In this document: positions 1-35,210 of the stretch, piece by piece | How positions within the stretch are numbered: position 1 is the stretch's first letter | How the letters are laid out: every line of letters begins with the position of its first letter | From: Cheilinus undulatus | Taxonomy: Eukaryota > Chordata > Actinopteri > Labriformes > Labridae | Assembly: GCF_018320785.1 (NCBI RefSeq) | Contig: NC_054885.1 | Coordinates: 10,786,421-10,850,420, forward strand | Reading direction: 5' to 3' | DNA: 64,000 nucleotides | Notes under the pieces: model-generated | The model's input: only the letters and a program-made list of their open reading frames with translations | Told to the model about the DNA's origin: nothing | Database searches by the model: none | Program-made: the position numbers and the translations under genes

Positions 1-797
1 GCACTTCATGATGCTGGATGGTCTCTGAGACAAATATGACAGGTGGTCTGATAAATTTGTTAAGTACTGTATAAATATATAAAAAAGTTTGGCAGAATTT
101 TTGGCCTGATAAAGTGGTGAAAAGGGGGTTAGAGAGTGGCAAAAATGGGTGATGATTGTCATAACTGGTTGTAGAGTGGCACAAAGGGACAAAGAAATTG
201 CAGGAAAAGTGGTGAAATTAGGTTAAAAAGTGGCACAAGTATAAAAAATTAGTTAAAAGTGGCAAAAATGTCTGGGTACAGTAGTGAAAAGTAGTTAAAG
301 AGTGGCAAAAAGGAAGCCAAGTTATCAAATACGGGTTGTGGAGTGGCACAAAGAGACAAGAATTGGCATGAAAAGTGCTGAAAATAGGTGAAAAAGTGGC
401 AAAAGTGGGTGATAAGTGTCAAAATTGGTGGTGGAGTGGCCCAAAGGGACAAAAAATAGGTTAAAAAGTGGCGAAATTAGGTTAAAAAGTGGCAAAAATA
501 GGTGAAGGTGGCAAAAAGTATCATAAAGGGGTTAAAAGTGGCAAAAATGACTGGGTAAAGTAGTGAAAAGTGGTTATAGAGTGGCAAAAATGGTTAAAAA
601 AGAGGCAAAAGTTATTAAAAATGGGTTAAGAATGGTAGAAATGTTGCCGAAATGCCCATATAAAATAGTGAAAAGTTGTTTAAAAGTATCAAAAAATGGG
701 CTAGTTAATGCTAAATCACAATTGGGGAGGGCTCATTCTAAGGTTTTTTTCAGGGGCCCTGTCACCTCTGTGGGCAGACCTGCCTCCGTGTACCCTG
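1..797 (+). repeat. Degenerate GTGGCAAAAATGG minisatellite inside a CAGGG-ended dispersed repeat
   Basis: From about 60 to 700 the sequence is a degenerate tandem of short purine-rich units of the type GTGGCAAAAATGGGTTAAAA. The distal flank (about 717-797) contains GGGGAGGG, CAGGGGCCC and ends in TACCCTG. The same flank follows a similar array at 20374-21281, whose left end begins CAGGGCCGCGCATACGG, so the arrays sit inside one dispersed element with imperfect CAGGG inverted ends, which suggests a hAT-like non-autonomous transposon. The left end lies outside the window. Reading frames across it are by-products of the repeat. Confidence 0.6.
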
Positions 798-2543
798 CTG
801 CATCATAGGTAAGAGGGATAGATCTCACTGCTAACACCTAAAAATTGTGTGCATTTTGAAAGAAAATACTAATGCAATAGTTAGTTAATCAGATCCAATA
901 ACTTAAAAGTTTCTGCACAACATAACTCTAACCTAACCAGCACATGTCAGCATCCACCAGGAGGGGATTTTGGTTTCACTTTTGTACAACAGAAGGAGAT
1001 GGAGATTTGTTGTCAGTTTTAATATACAATCAATGAGTGCAGGTGTGGTGTAAATGTTCCTAGCTCTAGGCTAACCCTTACTGTTGTATAATTTGAGAAA
1101 GGGAATTTTATTAGAGAACATGGGGACTACTTTTAGTGGCGGATTAATCCATGTGTTTAATGAGTATTTGGGCAGCAGAACAGTGTACATGTGACGAAAA
1201 AACACTTCACTGAGTACAACAGTGAGGCTCATTCATGTGGTTTTTTTTTGTTTGTTTGTTTGTTTTTTTGTTTTTTTGTTTTTTTTTACTTCTTTTTAAC
1301 AGCACTCTGACAGAGGAAACGTTTGAGGTGGTGATGCACATTTTCTTTTTTGTGCTTATTGATCTTATCTCTCACCATTAAAAGCCTCATAAAAGCAATA
1401 AACTACAGAAAAATTCCCCTAAGTAAACACAAAGGCAGCTGAAGTGTGTTGTTTCCTTCTTCTGTCCTCATTGTGGATCAGATCTTTGAGGGTTGCATCA
1501 TGACAGGAAACGTAAGACTACGACAAGCACAAGTGAACATCCTGTTCACAGAAGCATCAAGACTGAGAGCAGGAAGGGCACTCTGATGAGTAAAGATGAA
1601 AGTAGAATCACAGAAGGTGGTGAACTTACTCTTGACATGTGGTCACAACTTGCTTCATTATTTCCTGACATTGAAGAATTTGGTTTTATGATGAGTGATG
1701 TACTCATGTGGAGCAAACGTGGGTGGAAGAGGACTACGCCATTCTCATGCCTTATTTTGAAAATGTCAGGCTCTGTCAGAGCGGATATAAGAAGCAATCT
1801 ATCTGGAGCTGAAGCAGGTCTAAAGCCTCCTGACAAACAGCCTCAGTGTGCTTGTTGGGCTGCAGTCACATCTGACCTTTATCCTTACTGAAGCCAAAGT
1901 TGACAAGTTATTTAAAAAAAAGTACCTCCTGTACAATGTGTGCCTATAAAGAAAGGAACTATTCTGAGCAAAATGTTTTGTGGTCTAGTAGGTCTACAAG
2001 TTGATCTTCTTGGTCTACCAGGCTATAAACATGTTTATTTCCACTGTTTCCACTGAGTGTGTGACTTCTGGTTCTTCAGAAGCCAGCCTCAAGTGAGAGA
2101 TTTCTCTGTCAAGATCAGAAAGATTGATGCATTCAACAGCGTGAGAAAACTCTGAGGAATGTCATTCATGTTGTGTTGCCATTTTGTTTCTGTGCAGCCA
2201 TGTTCAAAGCCATTCAGGAGATATGGTGTAATATTTTCTTTTTATTTTGTGGTACAGCCTCATTTAGGTATTTGATAAAGTTGTATGAGGGCCATTCTAC
2301 CAAACTGTTGCAATATGTAGTCCAAAAACAAAAAGGTGTCAGATTTGTTTAATCTTGCAAATTTAGCAATGTTTAGCTATTATTTTACAAAACACAAAAA
2401 TATATTTCAGATAAATTATCATTTTGAGGGTAATTTGTATTGCGAGGTGGGGGTACCAAACCTAAACCTCCAAATTTAATTTCATTTAAAATAGTACCAT
2501 CACAATTTTTGCAAATTTATTTGTTGCATTTTTTAAAGATAAC
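798..2543. other. Non-coding stretch, no gene recognised
   Basis: No homology to a known protein is apparent. A T-rich tract with TTTG/GTTT units lies at about 1239-1290. An open frame of 132 codons starts at 1493 and an overlapping 96-codon frame lies on the other strand. Neither shows a recognisable domain or convincing splice context. Confidence 0.4.
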
Positions 2544-3340
2544 TAGGGCTGTCAAAAGATTAATTTTTTAATCAAAAATTTAATTTAAATTTCTGTAGTT
2601 AATCATAATTAATTGCACCCTTTTTATAGTAGTTAAGAGTGGTACTATTGGTACGTTCACACTGCTGTTAAAAGTGAACTGAACCTGATTTTTTTTTGCT
2701 CATGTGTGACTTATATCTTTTTTCTGACAGTGTGAACAGCACAAGTCACACTGAATCTGACCTTTTCAAATCAGATTCAGACCACTTTCATATGTGGTTC
2801 TAGATCAGATGTGCATGTTTTGGAATTCGCCTGCAGTGTGAACAGCCAAACAAAAAATTCAGAATTGAGCATTAAGGCCGTGTTTTTTTTTTTTTTGTTT
2901 GTTTGTTTGTTTGTTTGTTTTTGCATTTTAAACTGTCTTTGTCTAATTTTTTTTCTCATTTTCTTAAAATAAGGGTGATTGACTTTCTGTTTGGATACAG
3001 ACCTGCTCTCAGACTTAGTTTGAAGTTTGTAACATGAACTTAATGACAGAAAAGAAACTTGTTATGGACTGAAAATGAAAGAAGAGAACACTCAAAAGGT
3101 TCAGATGCATTCTGACTGGTCCACTGAGATGTCTGTAAAGGTTTAAAGTGAAATAAGACATTACGGAGCAGTGGCAGACTTATTTTACATCACTGTGGCT
3201 GCAGGGCGATGCTGACGGGCCTTAACCAAAGAGTATTGAAAGGGATAACAAAGCATGCGATTAATCACAACTGAAAAAAATGTGCACTAGTAGTGTACCT
3301 TAGTTAATCGCGAATAACTCGATTAATCTTAACAGCCCTA
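2544..3340. mobile_element. hAT-type non-autonomous transposon (TAGGGCTGTCA ends)
   Basis: The left end TAGGGCTGTCAAAAGATTAA is mirrored by TTAATCTTAACAGCCCTA at the right end, and sub-terminal ATTAAT-rich sequence matches on both sides. The flanking octamers AAGATAAC and AAAAAAAC agree at 6 of 8 positions, compatible with an eroded 8-bp hAT target duplication. The interior carries CAGTGTGAACAG motifs typical of a second, smaller inserted MITE and a GTTT microsatellite at about 2896-2920. No transposase frame is preserved. Confidence 0.7.
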
Positions 3341-5700
3341 AAAAAAACTCTCGGATACATACAGTATACTGTATATAAAGATGAGAAAGAAAAAAGATAT
3401 TATGTATATATTATGTATATACAGTACTGTGCAGAAGATTTAGTTATGTTTGGGCCAAAATTTGAGGCTGAAGTAAGGTCACTTTACAACTTTCTTCAAA
3501 TTTTCTAAAAAAGTCCACTCTGACTGAGGGTTAGTTTAAAGCGCTCACAGCTCAAAGGGGAAGTTCACTTGTCCTCATTTTCATCCCTGCTTGTGAACTG
3601 GATATCTCAAGGACACTTTGAGGGATTTCAACATTTTTTTCTCAAAAACAAACAGGTCTTCAGTATTTTTAATCGAATCACTTATACACTGCTGTACACA
3701 TCTAATTTTGACTACTTCAGAGCAGACAGGGCCCTGTGCCTCCAATGAGATCTTTGGCCCACCCGCTAGGTGTGCCTAGATCTTGGAACCAATACTCTAG
3801 ATAAATGTTAACATAAGCCATACAACAATAGTAAGCAATGCTGCAAAAGCATATAAACACCTTTCAACTTCTCATCTTGACTGGAATTGTCCCTAAAGAG
3901 GAACCTGATTTTCACTTTAGAGCTGTTATTTTGTGAACGAGGGCAGGCTGGGTGTGATGAGAAACAGCCGCCCTATTTCTTTAACATTCAGCTGCCACCA
4001 CATCCTTCCTCTCTTCAGTGCCACTGATGTGAGGACAGAGTGTTCAGTTTCTCAATCATCCTTCAGCTCTTACTGTAAAATAAAACAAAACAAAGGTGAT
4101 GAAAACACAAAGACAAAGCCAAGGGGATTAGCAGATCATACATTGTTTTATTAAACATATAAATACAAATTTCAACAGAGGAAATGAACACAAAGTACTT
4201 TAGAGAAATCTCTAGAAAAGAGTGAACAGAGTGAAGTTCTGAGAAAAATACCATCATCCACCCAGTAAGAGCAAAATAAATCTTGAATGGAGGTTAAAAA
4301 AAAATGTTTGTAAAACACTCCGGTGGTGTGACACATCATGTTTCATCAAAGTTTGAATACAAAGAAATAGAAACAGATTTCCAGTAAACCACTCAGCAGG
4401 AAGCTCACACAGAGCTGAAAACAAACCTGTCAGGTGTTCTGCAAGTTTTAAACATTTGCCTCAACTTGTCCAAAAACTGCTGCAGTGTTTGCTTCAAAGG
4501 AAAAATCCACCCTCAGGACACGAACATGGAAATGACTTGGACTTTCATTGCACTCGCTTTCTGATTTAAAGGGCCATACCTCAGGTTTTGGCTTATTTTA
4601 AGGATGTTTGGTTTTTGTTCCCATGCTGCTTTGTGTTTAATGACATGTTTGACACCATTTCTCAGGGTGGATTTTTCCCTTTCAACATAATCAGTCAAAT
4701 GTATGCGTCAGATGTTAAATCGTAATCAGGCTGTTGGAAAAATAAAAACTCAGCCGTGAATGTGAATCCTGGCGACTACCTGCATTCAAAGTTGTGAGAA
4801 GAAAAGTGCAGGACAGTAAAACCACAGAAATCCAAACAGAGGGAACAGTTTGATTGTCAGCAAAGAACAAAATCTTCTTTCTCTCTCCATCGCTCTCTGA
4901 CAATAAAAACTTCCTCTTTACGGTGAAGCGACTGTGTAAACTCGAGACTAATCTACTTGTGAGTTCCTGTGTTGAGGTTTTTATGGTGGATTCAAACAAT
5001 CGATTTGCGAGCTCTGCCATTGAGTCTTTAAACCCTCGGATCCCGTCTGTGTGCGGCAGAGAGTACATTCAGACACACAGAGGTAGGAGTGGTCAAGTGT
5101 CTGACAGGTTGTGTGGAAAATCACTGAGTAGTCTCTCTCTCTGCCAGACAGAAAACGGCGTCAAAATAGTCTCAAATCAGATACACGAGTGTTTTGTTAA
5201 GTTCATCATTTACAAAACGTGTCTCTTAATGTCAAAGTGAACAAAAAATCAATCAGAGGCTTTGATCAGGACCGTTAAAACCTCATCCTGCTGAATGAGC
5301 AAGAGAAAACGTGGCGTCAAGAACCAAACAAGTCTTCAGTACAAAATAATCAGACAGTTTTAACCTTATTCAAATAACCAAATTATTGCAAACTTCTACC
5401 AAAGTCGCCCATCAAATCTTCACTTTACATCCTCAACAATTCGTGCAACCAATCATCGCCATGTGCTCATAAATCACTTTAATAATCATGTCACAAAGTT
5501 GAAAAGCATGCTGTTCTCAAGGTATTTACAGACTCCACATGTATGTTTCATTTTGAAGGGATTAAGTTTGATATCAATAAAATCTCTTAAATTAAACTGG
5601 AAATTGGTTCCAACAACTGACTTTATCAAGCTAGAACTGTATGATGCATAAATAGATCCAAAAATGCATACAGATGGCCTGATTCTCAAAGGGCACCCTT
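3341..5700. other. Non-coding flank, possibly distal 3' UTR of the UBALD gene
   Basis: No coding exon is supported. On the minus strand an AATAAA motif occurs near 4147-4152 and could be a distal polyadenylation signal for the minus-strand UBALD gene, but a UTR of that length (about 4.4 kb, crossing repeats) is only a possibility. Open frames at 4715-5240 overlap on both strands and have no recognisable domain. Confidence 0.3.
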
Positions 5701-5739
5701 TAAACTTGTGTAAAGGAGTAAAAAGACTTGCAAAGGACT

Positions 5740-6690
5740 AAATTCACTTCTAACTGTGCTGCAGGACCAATAACCAGTATGTGCTCTACTGTTGTTTGCA
5801 TGAACTTTAATGATCCATTATGCAGAAGTCTACAAAAATCAAGTCTGAACTCTCAGTAGGCTTTATTGGAAAAGACCTATCATCCACTCCTCATTGGTGC
5901 AGCTGAAATAATAAACTTGCCCTCCAAAGACATTCAGGATCTGATTCACAAGGAATGCATGGTGTTTGTGCCTGCCAAACCTGTGAAAAGTAGTTTAAAA
6001 AAACTCTAATTTCCAGGTTAGACTGAGAGATTTAAATGCCGCCTTAACTGTGCTGCAGAGCAAACTGTGTTTCTCTGAGTGAATATACAGTCATTTGGAG
6101 TAAAAGTGGACAATTAAAATAAAAAAATTAGCCTCAGTAACAAATTGTATATCCCATAAATATCTCACAACGACACAGAGAGTGAAAATGTTACAATCTG
6201 GTGCAAGTTGGTGGTAACTGTGCTGCAGTACTTATAACTGATTTCATACCGAAACTTTCCAGTGTCGGTTAATTCTGTCCTTAACTGTTCTGCAGAGCAA
6301 ATTGTTTCTCTGTGAGCCGTTATGAAGTCATTTTAGGGAAAAGCAGACAATGCTATATTGTCCATCTTACAAATATCGCATAACAACAGAGAGTGAAAAT
6401 GTTGCAATCTAGTGTGAGCTGGTGGTAACTGCACTGCAGTTTTCATAACTAATTTCATACCCAAACTTTCTAGTGAGGGCTAAATGCTGCAGCCCAAACA
6501 GTGTCTCTTTCAGCGAGTAGTCATTTTTAGGGAAAGTGGCCAATTTCTATACAAACCAGCGTCAATGATCAATTGTTTACTTCATAAATATCTCAACAAC
6601 ATGCAGAAAGAAAACGGTGTGAGTTGGTGGTAACTGCACTGCAGTATTTATCACTGATGTCATGCACAAACTTTCCAGTGACTATGATGA
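5740..6690. repeat. Tandem array of ~208-bp units with CTGCAG motif
   Basis: The string GGTAACTGYRCTGCAG recurs at about 6212, 6421 and 6628, giving a period near 208 bp. Each is followed by ATAACTRATTTCATACC-like sequence and AAACTTTCYAGTG. More diverged units begin near 5751 and 6044. About four to five units are visible. The array is non-coding and lies 3' of the UBALD gene. Confidence 0.65.
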
Positions 6691-6737
6691 CATTTTAGCT
6701 TCTTTTCTTTATATACTTGCCCTTGTCCATTCTGGCC

Positions 6738-7120
6738 TACAGCTGGGCAATTAATCAAAATTAAGATTAAATTGCGATATGTCCTTCCGTAACTTTGAAA
6801 TTGCAGAAGGTGCATCATTTCTTTTACCTAAAATGTGTGTCAAAATACCAGTTTAACATAAGTTGTTTGCAGTAGGGTTGTTTTTTTTTTTTTGTTTTGA
6901 TTTCTAAATCAAAAGGAGAATAACATTAAAATGATAATTCCCTTCAATACAACAATTATCCAATTTGCACAAACAAGTCAAAATAATCCTAAGGCATTTT
7001 TATCACTTTTGTTTGTTGAATAACACATAAGATATAAATTATTGCATATTAAATCACAATAGCAAAAATGGGAAAAAAAATATCGCAATTAGATTAATTT
7101 TCTCAAATCGTTGAGCCCTA
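6738..7120. mobile_element. hAT-type MITE (GCTGGGCAATTAATC ends)
   Basis: The left end TACAGCTGGGCAATTAATC matches the inverse of the right end, which finishes ATTAATTTTCTCAAATCGTTGAGCCCTA. The octamers just outside are TTCTGGCC and GTCTGGCC (7 of 8 identical), as expected for a hAT target duplication. It carries internal A/T runs and no coding capacity. Confidence 0.75.
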
Positions 7121-8587
7121 GTCTGGCCTCACAATTAACTTAAAAGAATTACCCTTCTTGCTCATCATCTTTATGTGGACGGAGCTGAGCACCAGCAGCA
7201 TGAGCGCAACTCCGCAGAATAAAGGTGCAAAAAGCTTCTCTGCGCTTTGCGGCTCAAAACAAGAGAAAACTGGATGTGGCAGGACAGCTTGTGGGTGTTT
7301 TTGCCTGGACAGCCTTTGAACAACATGCTAAGAGATGGACTCACAAAAGATGGACAATGCATTCTGAATGAATCAGGCCCTGACTGCTGTTCATGGAGCT
7401 AAGACACATTTATGAATCTTTGGATGCCTTTCCTTTAATCCTTTTGCACATTTGTGGATGTTGTTCATTTGATCAAAATTAAGTGTTTCCTAAATTATAA
7501 GATGTTAAGGGAAAGGCACAAATTGTCTAAATTGTAAACTTCCCATACGCCACTTTCAAATATCAGATTTGGTGCAACATAAAAATGTAAACAAACTAAA
7601 CAAAATAAGGTCATATCAATGATCCAGTCCTTAATAATAATCTCTTTAGTATCTCATGTTATTTACTTGATGTTTTTTTTAAAAAAGGAAATATTAAACC
7701 AAACTTTTTAATCCAATATTTGGATATCTCTACTCCACAGAAAAGCTAATTTGTTGCTAACCTGCTCCATGAATTAGAAAGTAACTTCAGCATCAAGCTT
7801 GAATGTATACATTCATTCTAACATTATAGCAGTAGATCCAAAATATAAAGTGACATAAGATCAAACATTATTTATTTGAGAGACCCTGGAAATACCTTGA
7901 GATCAGCTGGAAGTGTTTCTTAACATCATTGTTAGCTTCTCTTTATTTCTTGGCTGTTTTTTATGTGGATGTTTTAAGGTAACACATGAGATCATGGCAT
8001 GGTTTCATCTTTTCGGTGTGAAGCTTTAAAGTGAATCAGTTTTATGGCTACAGCATTGATGATCCCCCTCAAACCCTTCACATTCGATATCCAACATAAA
8101 CACAAACTCTTTCTGAGTGATTTCATCCGTGAGTGTCTGTTTATCTGCTGGTTATTGCCGACGTCCTGCCAGATTATTTCTGAACCCCGTGAAAGAAAAG
8201 TCTTTTTAAAAAAAAAAAAAAAGGAAAATAGATCATAAAGCAGTTCATCAGCAGTAACATGGCTCCTCTCCTCGGTGAGTGCTCGGTGGGGTCCTCTGCC
8301 TGTTTGCATTGATGATTACAGAAAGTTTTCGTGTTCGTGGGTGCTTCCTCATAAATGACTTGTGATGACAGCAGAGAGGAAGAGTCCAAACTTCCCGTCA
8401 TCACTTTAGAAAATCAAGAGAGGAAGACGAGTCCTTGTCTTTTTTATTTCCTCTCATTTCACATACCCTCGCTGCTCAAAACCCTGACTCTCCATCATTC
8501 GGCTACACTTGATCCAGTGCCCCGCCTCCCTCCTTAGCACCCATCCCGCCTCCCGCCCCTCCCCCCCCTTCAACCCACAGTTTAGTC
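7121..8587. other. Downstream flank of UBALD, probably containing its 3' UTR
   Basis: This lies immediately 3' (minus strand) of the UBALD stop codon. No further coding exon is seen. Part of it should be the 3' untranslated region. Several minus-strand AATAAA motifs occur, including one at 8443-8448. Confidence 0.4.
8443..8448 (-). terminator. Candidate polyadenylation signal AATAAA for UBALD
   Basis: TTTATT on the plus strand reads AATAAA on the minus strand, 140 bp beyond the UBALD stop. It is the closest canonical signal. More distal ones (for example about 7943 and 4147) could be used instead, so this is a guess from position only. Confidence 0.3.
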
Positions 8588-30520
<21,933 letters not shown>

Positions 30521-30764
30521 GTGGAGTCGAGCAGGACAACAATGACTGATAACCTCTCCACCTTCTGGGTTTTGCTGCAGTTTTGTACACGCGCTTGTGT
30601 GGATGTCCGTTAGACAAATGCGAAGCGTTTGATTTCATAGCTCGCGTTCATAGAGCTGATTAGCTACCAGTCTTTACAAGTATTTTAACGAAATGCTCTA
30701 CATGTAATCAAGATAGAAAAACATGGAAGCACTTACAAGAAAGATGACGAATAGGCTACTTTAA

Positions 30765-31398
30765 CAAACCCAGTTCCAAAAAAGTTGGGACGCTGTGTAA
30801 ATGCAAATAAAAATAACGAATGCAATCATTTGCACATCTCATAAACCCACATTTTATTCACAATAGAAGATAAACAAAATATCCGATGTTGAAGCTGAAA
30901 CATTTTAACATTTCACAAAAAAGATAATACCATATTTTGAATTTGACTGATGCAACATATCTCGTTTTCCATTGTGTAGGTTTCCCTCTTCTGTCTGTAA
31001 ATGGGAGGTGAGGAGACCAGTCGCTGAAGATATGGGAAAGCTATATTGTCCCATATTTTTCTGATGTAGGATTTGGCTGCCTAACAGTCCTGTTCTCTTT
31101 TGGTGAAAGGTCTGGACTGCAGATGGGCCTGTTCAGCACACACTCTTCGATTGTGAAGCCATGTTGCTGTGATGGTTGTGGTATGAGGTTTAACATTGTA
31201 CTGCTGAAATATGCAAGGCATTTCCTAAAAGAGATGAGATGTTGTCTGGACGGGGGCATATGTTGCTCTAAAACCTCTGTACTTTTTGCATTGATAGTGC
31301 CTTTCCAGGCTTTAAACTGCATTAACAAGCAGGATGGCCCCTCTCTTCTTGGCTGCATTTCTGGATTGTACTCTATTGTGAATAAAATATGGGTATGT
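30765..31398 (-). mobile_element. Tc1-like element (AAAAAAGTTGGG family), internally deleted
   Basis: The left end ACAAACCCAGTTCCAAAAAAGT runs into GGGACGCTGTGTAAATGC. The interior is minus-oriented, and decayed transposase residues such as FRKCLAYF, STMLN and CSPDLSP can be read on that strand. The right side ends in GTGAATAAAATATGGG, lacking the last part of the inverted end. Confidence 0.75.
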
Positions 31399-32205
31399 AA
31401 GTTTTTTAAAGCCATGGATTGTTATATTTTACTGTTGATTGATAAGACCTTTTCATTTACTTTTTATATGTCTAGACAAATAAGTTTGATGGTGAACCTT
31501 GTCTGACCTTCCATCCACTCTAGAAAAACTCAACAATACCTTGAGCACTAAATGTTTGGGACCACTATTTTGCACACTGACAAAGTTAAGAACAGGCTAG
31601 TGAATAGAGTGGAGTCTTTGGCAACAGTAGAAGTATTGCCCTACAAAGTTTGCTGAAAAAAACAACTATGGGAAAATGAATAGTGAGTTAAAAATCACTA
31701 TTTTGCACCATTTCATGTTGTTGACAGCTTGTTGTGCAGACACTTCTTTGAAAAGAATCAGCAGGTTTAAGGAATAAAAAGTAGTCCTTTTTGTTGATCT
31801 GTTGCAAAAATTATTAAGGGATATGTATTTAATGAGCCTGACCCTGCTCTAAAACTATGCCAATACATGCAACAGCTTATTAAGGCCTATATTTATGCTA
31901 GTTGTTACGTGGCACCCTCTAGTGGCTGTAGTAACTACGGCAGGAGCAAAGGAGGGAGTCCAGTAACCAAGAATAGCCTGGAGTAGAAGTAAGAAACACT
32001 ATCTGGGACAGAAGTCAGGGTGGTCAGTGAGTCAAATAAACAAAGAACAGATCAAACCTTCATCCAGGACACCAGGGTTTGTGTAATAGTTGTATTCTGA
32101 GAATCTGTGTTTACTTATTTCAACATAGCTTAACAAAGTTTATTCATGAACCTGTTTGGGATCGAGAAACCAGGCCACGTAGAGAAACATATACATATGT
32201 GTACA

Positions 32206-32634
32206 CAAACAACCTCAATTCCAAAAAGCTGAGACGCTTTGTAAAATCTAGATAAAAACAAAATGCAACTATTTGCAAATCTCACAAATCCATACTTTAT
32301 CAACATTACAACATAAACATATGAGATGTTGAAACTGAGGCCTTTTACTATTTAATGAAAAATATTAGCTCATTTAGACATTGATGGCAGCAACACTTCT
32401 CAAAAAAAGTAGGGAGAGGGCAACAAAAGGCTGGAAAATCAAGCGGTACTAATGAAAAAAAAAAAACAGCTGAAGAAGCATTTTACAACAACTTGGGTTA
32501 ATTGGCAACATGTCCGTAGCATGTCTGGGTATAAAAGAGCCTTGTAGAAAGGCAGAGTCTCTCAGGAGTAAAGATGGCATTATTTTTTGTTTACATTTTA
32601 CTCTGTGCCCCAGCTTTTTTTAGAATTGGGATCA
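32206..32634 (+). mobile_element. Short deletion derivative of the AAAAAAGTTGGG Tc1-like family
   Basis: Both inverted ends are present: CAACCTCAATTCCAAAAAGC at the left and CCCCAGCTTTTTTTAGAATT at the right. Only about 430 bp remain, keeping GGCAACAAAAGGCTGG, GGGTATAAAAGAGC and CAGAGTCTCTCAG from the 5' part. No transposase coding sequence is left. Confidence 0.75.
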
Positions 32635-33902
32635 TAGTATGCACCTCATCTTGTGTTAATGTTATCAAAGATGCATTAAAGCATCTGCAGTTACTGGAGG
32701 AGATGAGAAGAAATCAAGAGCCATAGAAAATAAGGAACATTTATTACAGTTCAAACATTTTTCTTATGCTTTTGAAGCTGCAGCTGATTCACAATTCAGA
32801 TTTTTCCTGTTTCACAGAAGACTAATAATAAAAAATAAGCAAAGAAATGATGAACAGTTGTGTATTTGTTCCCTTACAATTGCCATTACAGAGTTTTTAA
32901 AACATGCAGACAACCAGGAATTGGGTTGATTGAGTCAAGGTGGATTGTTCTTTTAAAATGACACTGAAACAAATACATCTACAAGACAAACACAGCTCAA
33001 ACAAAGAAGAAATACAGCTGCTGTTTGAAACTGATGTCAAAAGTTTTATCCAAACCTGCTGGTAATTTACACAAGTGTGCAAAGTAACAAAAAGGAAAAC
33101 TACTGAGCAAAGCCAGTAAAATAATTCAGAAGCCTGAATACAGTTTCAGCACAAAGAAGCATGATAAGCTCATTTATTACACAACAAAGATATCTGACAA
33201 GGTAAGATCAGACTTGTTTTCAACCTTTCCCACCCTCCTCCCTCTTGGCTGCAGCGCTACAGTTCACCATCTCTTAGTTTGCCTGCAAACACAGCACCTT
33301 TTGGCATTTAACCCTGAAATGACGATCAGCTCCAGCAGCGCAGATTTGAAACATAAACTGTTATTCATCGGCAGTTTCTTCAGTCTGAAAGCTGCGATGA
33401 ACAAAATGACACAAAAAAGTGAGTTGAAACCAATCAGCTTTAAATCATCAGGTAACAGCTGCTGATTTTGTCCATTTGATTATGAAGACATTGATTGCTG
33501 TTTTCAGTGATATAATCAGGTAGACCACCTGTATTATTAAGCCTGCAGTGAAAAGACCTGATGGTTGACATGTACCTGGCTTTACTGTGGCAAGTTCGTG
33601 GCAAGAAAATTAATAGTCAACTTTAAATGAGGGTTCTTATATTAAAACTAAAGATTTAAAAAATGATGTAAAGAAGAAGAGCAGTTTGATGAATCCTAGC
33701 TGATTTGCTGCAGATTTAAAGTGGCGACAGAACAACAGCCCTAAAGACTGAATGAGGCACATGAGACTGAACACACCTGGGCAATCCCAGTATCCAATAT
33801 AAAGTGAAACACCAAACCCTGATGGACTTCAGTGGTGTCAGGCATGCAATGCACAAGTGTGAGCATCTGATAAGGTTTGATTATAAAATGAATGGGACAT
33901 GG

Positions 33903-34030
33903 GGTGCAGATGGCTTAGTCTAATGATTAGGTCACACCTGATTGTATGGATAGAGGCTGGTTTTTCAAGGGAGCGTCCTGGGTTTCATTCCTACATGAGT
34001 CCTCTCCCTGATTTCTTTCTTTATCCAATG
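33903..34030 (+). mobile_element. Possible diverged tRNA-derived SINE
   Basis: GATGGCTTAGTCTAATGATTAGG and GGTTTCATTCC are loosely like the A and B boxes of the SINE at 46483, and the CCTCTCCCTGATTTC tail also resembles it. The match is weak. Confidence 0.3.
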
Positions 34031-34589
34031 CAGGACCATTCTGGGCATGGCCTGGCATGGCCAAACTGGTGATGGAAATCAGCAACGGCTTGGTTTGAAT
34101 TGGAGTGGCCAAATATCATAGTTGAAAAGCCTCATTCAAGAACTACAACAGTAAATGGGAAGATCATTGACATGGTAAGTTCACTCTAAAAAGTATAGTT
34201 TAATACCTAAATCAGATTCAGCAGGGTAGGTGTCAGACACACTGATTAACTATTCATTGCCAAATTGGTCTATTTTACATTTTATACAGCAAGGATAGCC
34301 AACATGTTTGACTTATAGACAGCAAGATGAGATTTTTGGTTAGAAAACTCGCAATGGGGGGCAGGAAGTGATATGTGATAAGAGAAGGGTTAGCAAGTTT
34401 TGTTCTGTGTATGATGGCGCCAACCATTTAAATAGCACAAAAACAAACACTGGGGTACATTTGAGTCCTGACATTAGTGATTCAGGCAAAAAAAGTTTAA
34501 AAAGCTAAAGAGGAAAAGGTGGCAGGCATAGATTAAAAGCCTCCACCTTATGCCTGGACAAGCTGAGACACACACCACTTGTGTATGGT

Positions 34590-35210
34590 TCATCTCCACA
34601 CAATGGTTCAGCTTGGTTCGCTACTGTTTGCCGCAGTTTAGCACATCAAGAAAAAAAAGCGCGCTGGGTCTCGCCTGTATTTTTATCGGCTGATGTCTGT
34701 CCAGTCTTGCTCGTTGTGACTTTTTAGAAATCCAGATCATTTGGCTCAGTTTATCAATAAGAGCCGGTTGTTTGGCTCCCAAATGGCTCTTCATCTAGTT
34801 CTACTTTGACTTCCTAAATTTGTTTTAAATAACTACAAAAATGTAGGAAAGGAAACTGGCACTCAAACAGGAGCTAGCTACTTTGTGTCTCTTTAAAGAG
34901 CTGATTCATAGAACAGACTCGTTTGTGAATGGCACACCATTACTTGGTTGCTTACCCTATAAGGTTTATTTGGTTAATAGTATATCAGTGTTTCCATTAA
35001 ATGGTTAAGCCATGGGAAAAAATCCCATGCAGAGTACATACTCAATGTATGTAGAAATTTTCTGATGATAATTTCAGGGCACAGGTCCATTTTAGAGCTT
35101 TAATGTGCTAACTTTCCTCCGTTCCCATTCATTCACTTCTTCACTTCCTGCCCCCACCTGGCATTTGTGCGTGAATCGGTATCACGTGATGGCAAACAAC
35201 CTATAAGAGG
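34590..35210. repeat. Dispersed repeat, copy 2 (pair with 28200-29000)
   Basis: Colinear with 28200-29000 through GTCCAGTCTTSCTC, CCAGATCATTTGGCTCAG, GGAAAGGAAACTGGCACTCA and CCCATTCATTC. Contains GAGCCGGTTGTTTGGCTCCC. No terminal inverted repeat was found and the family is not assigned. Confidence 0.55.

Noticed and set aside
1493-1891. 132-codon open frame
   Set aside because: No recognisable domain, no splice-supported partner exon, and a competing frame on the other strand.
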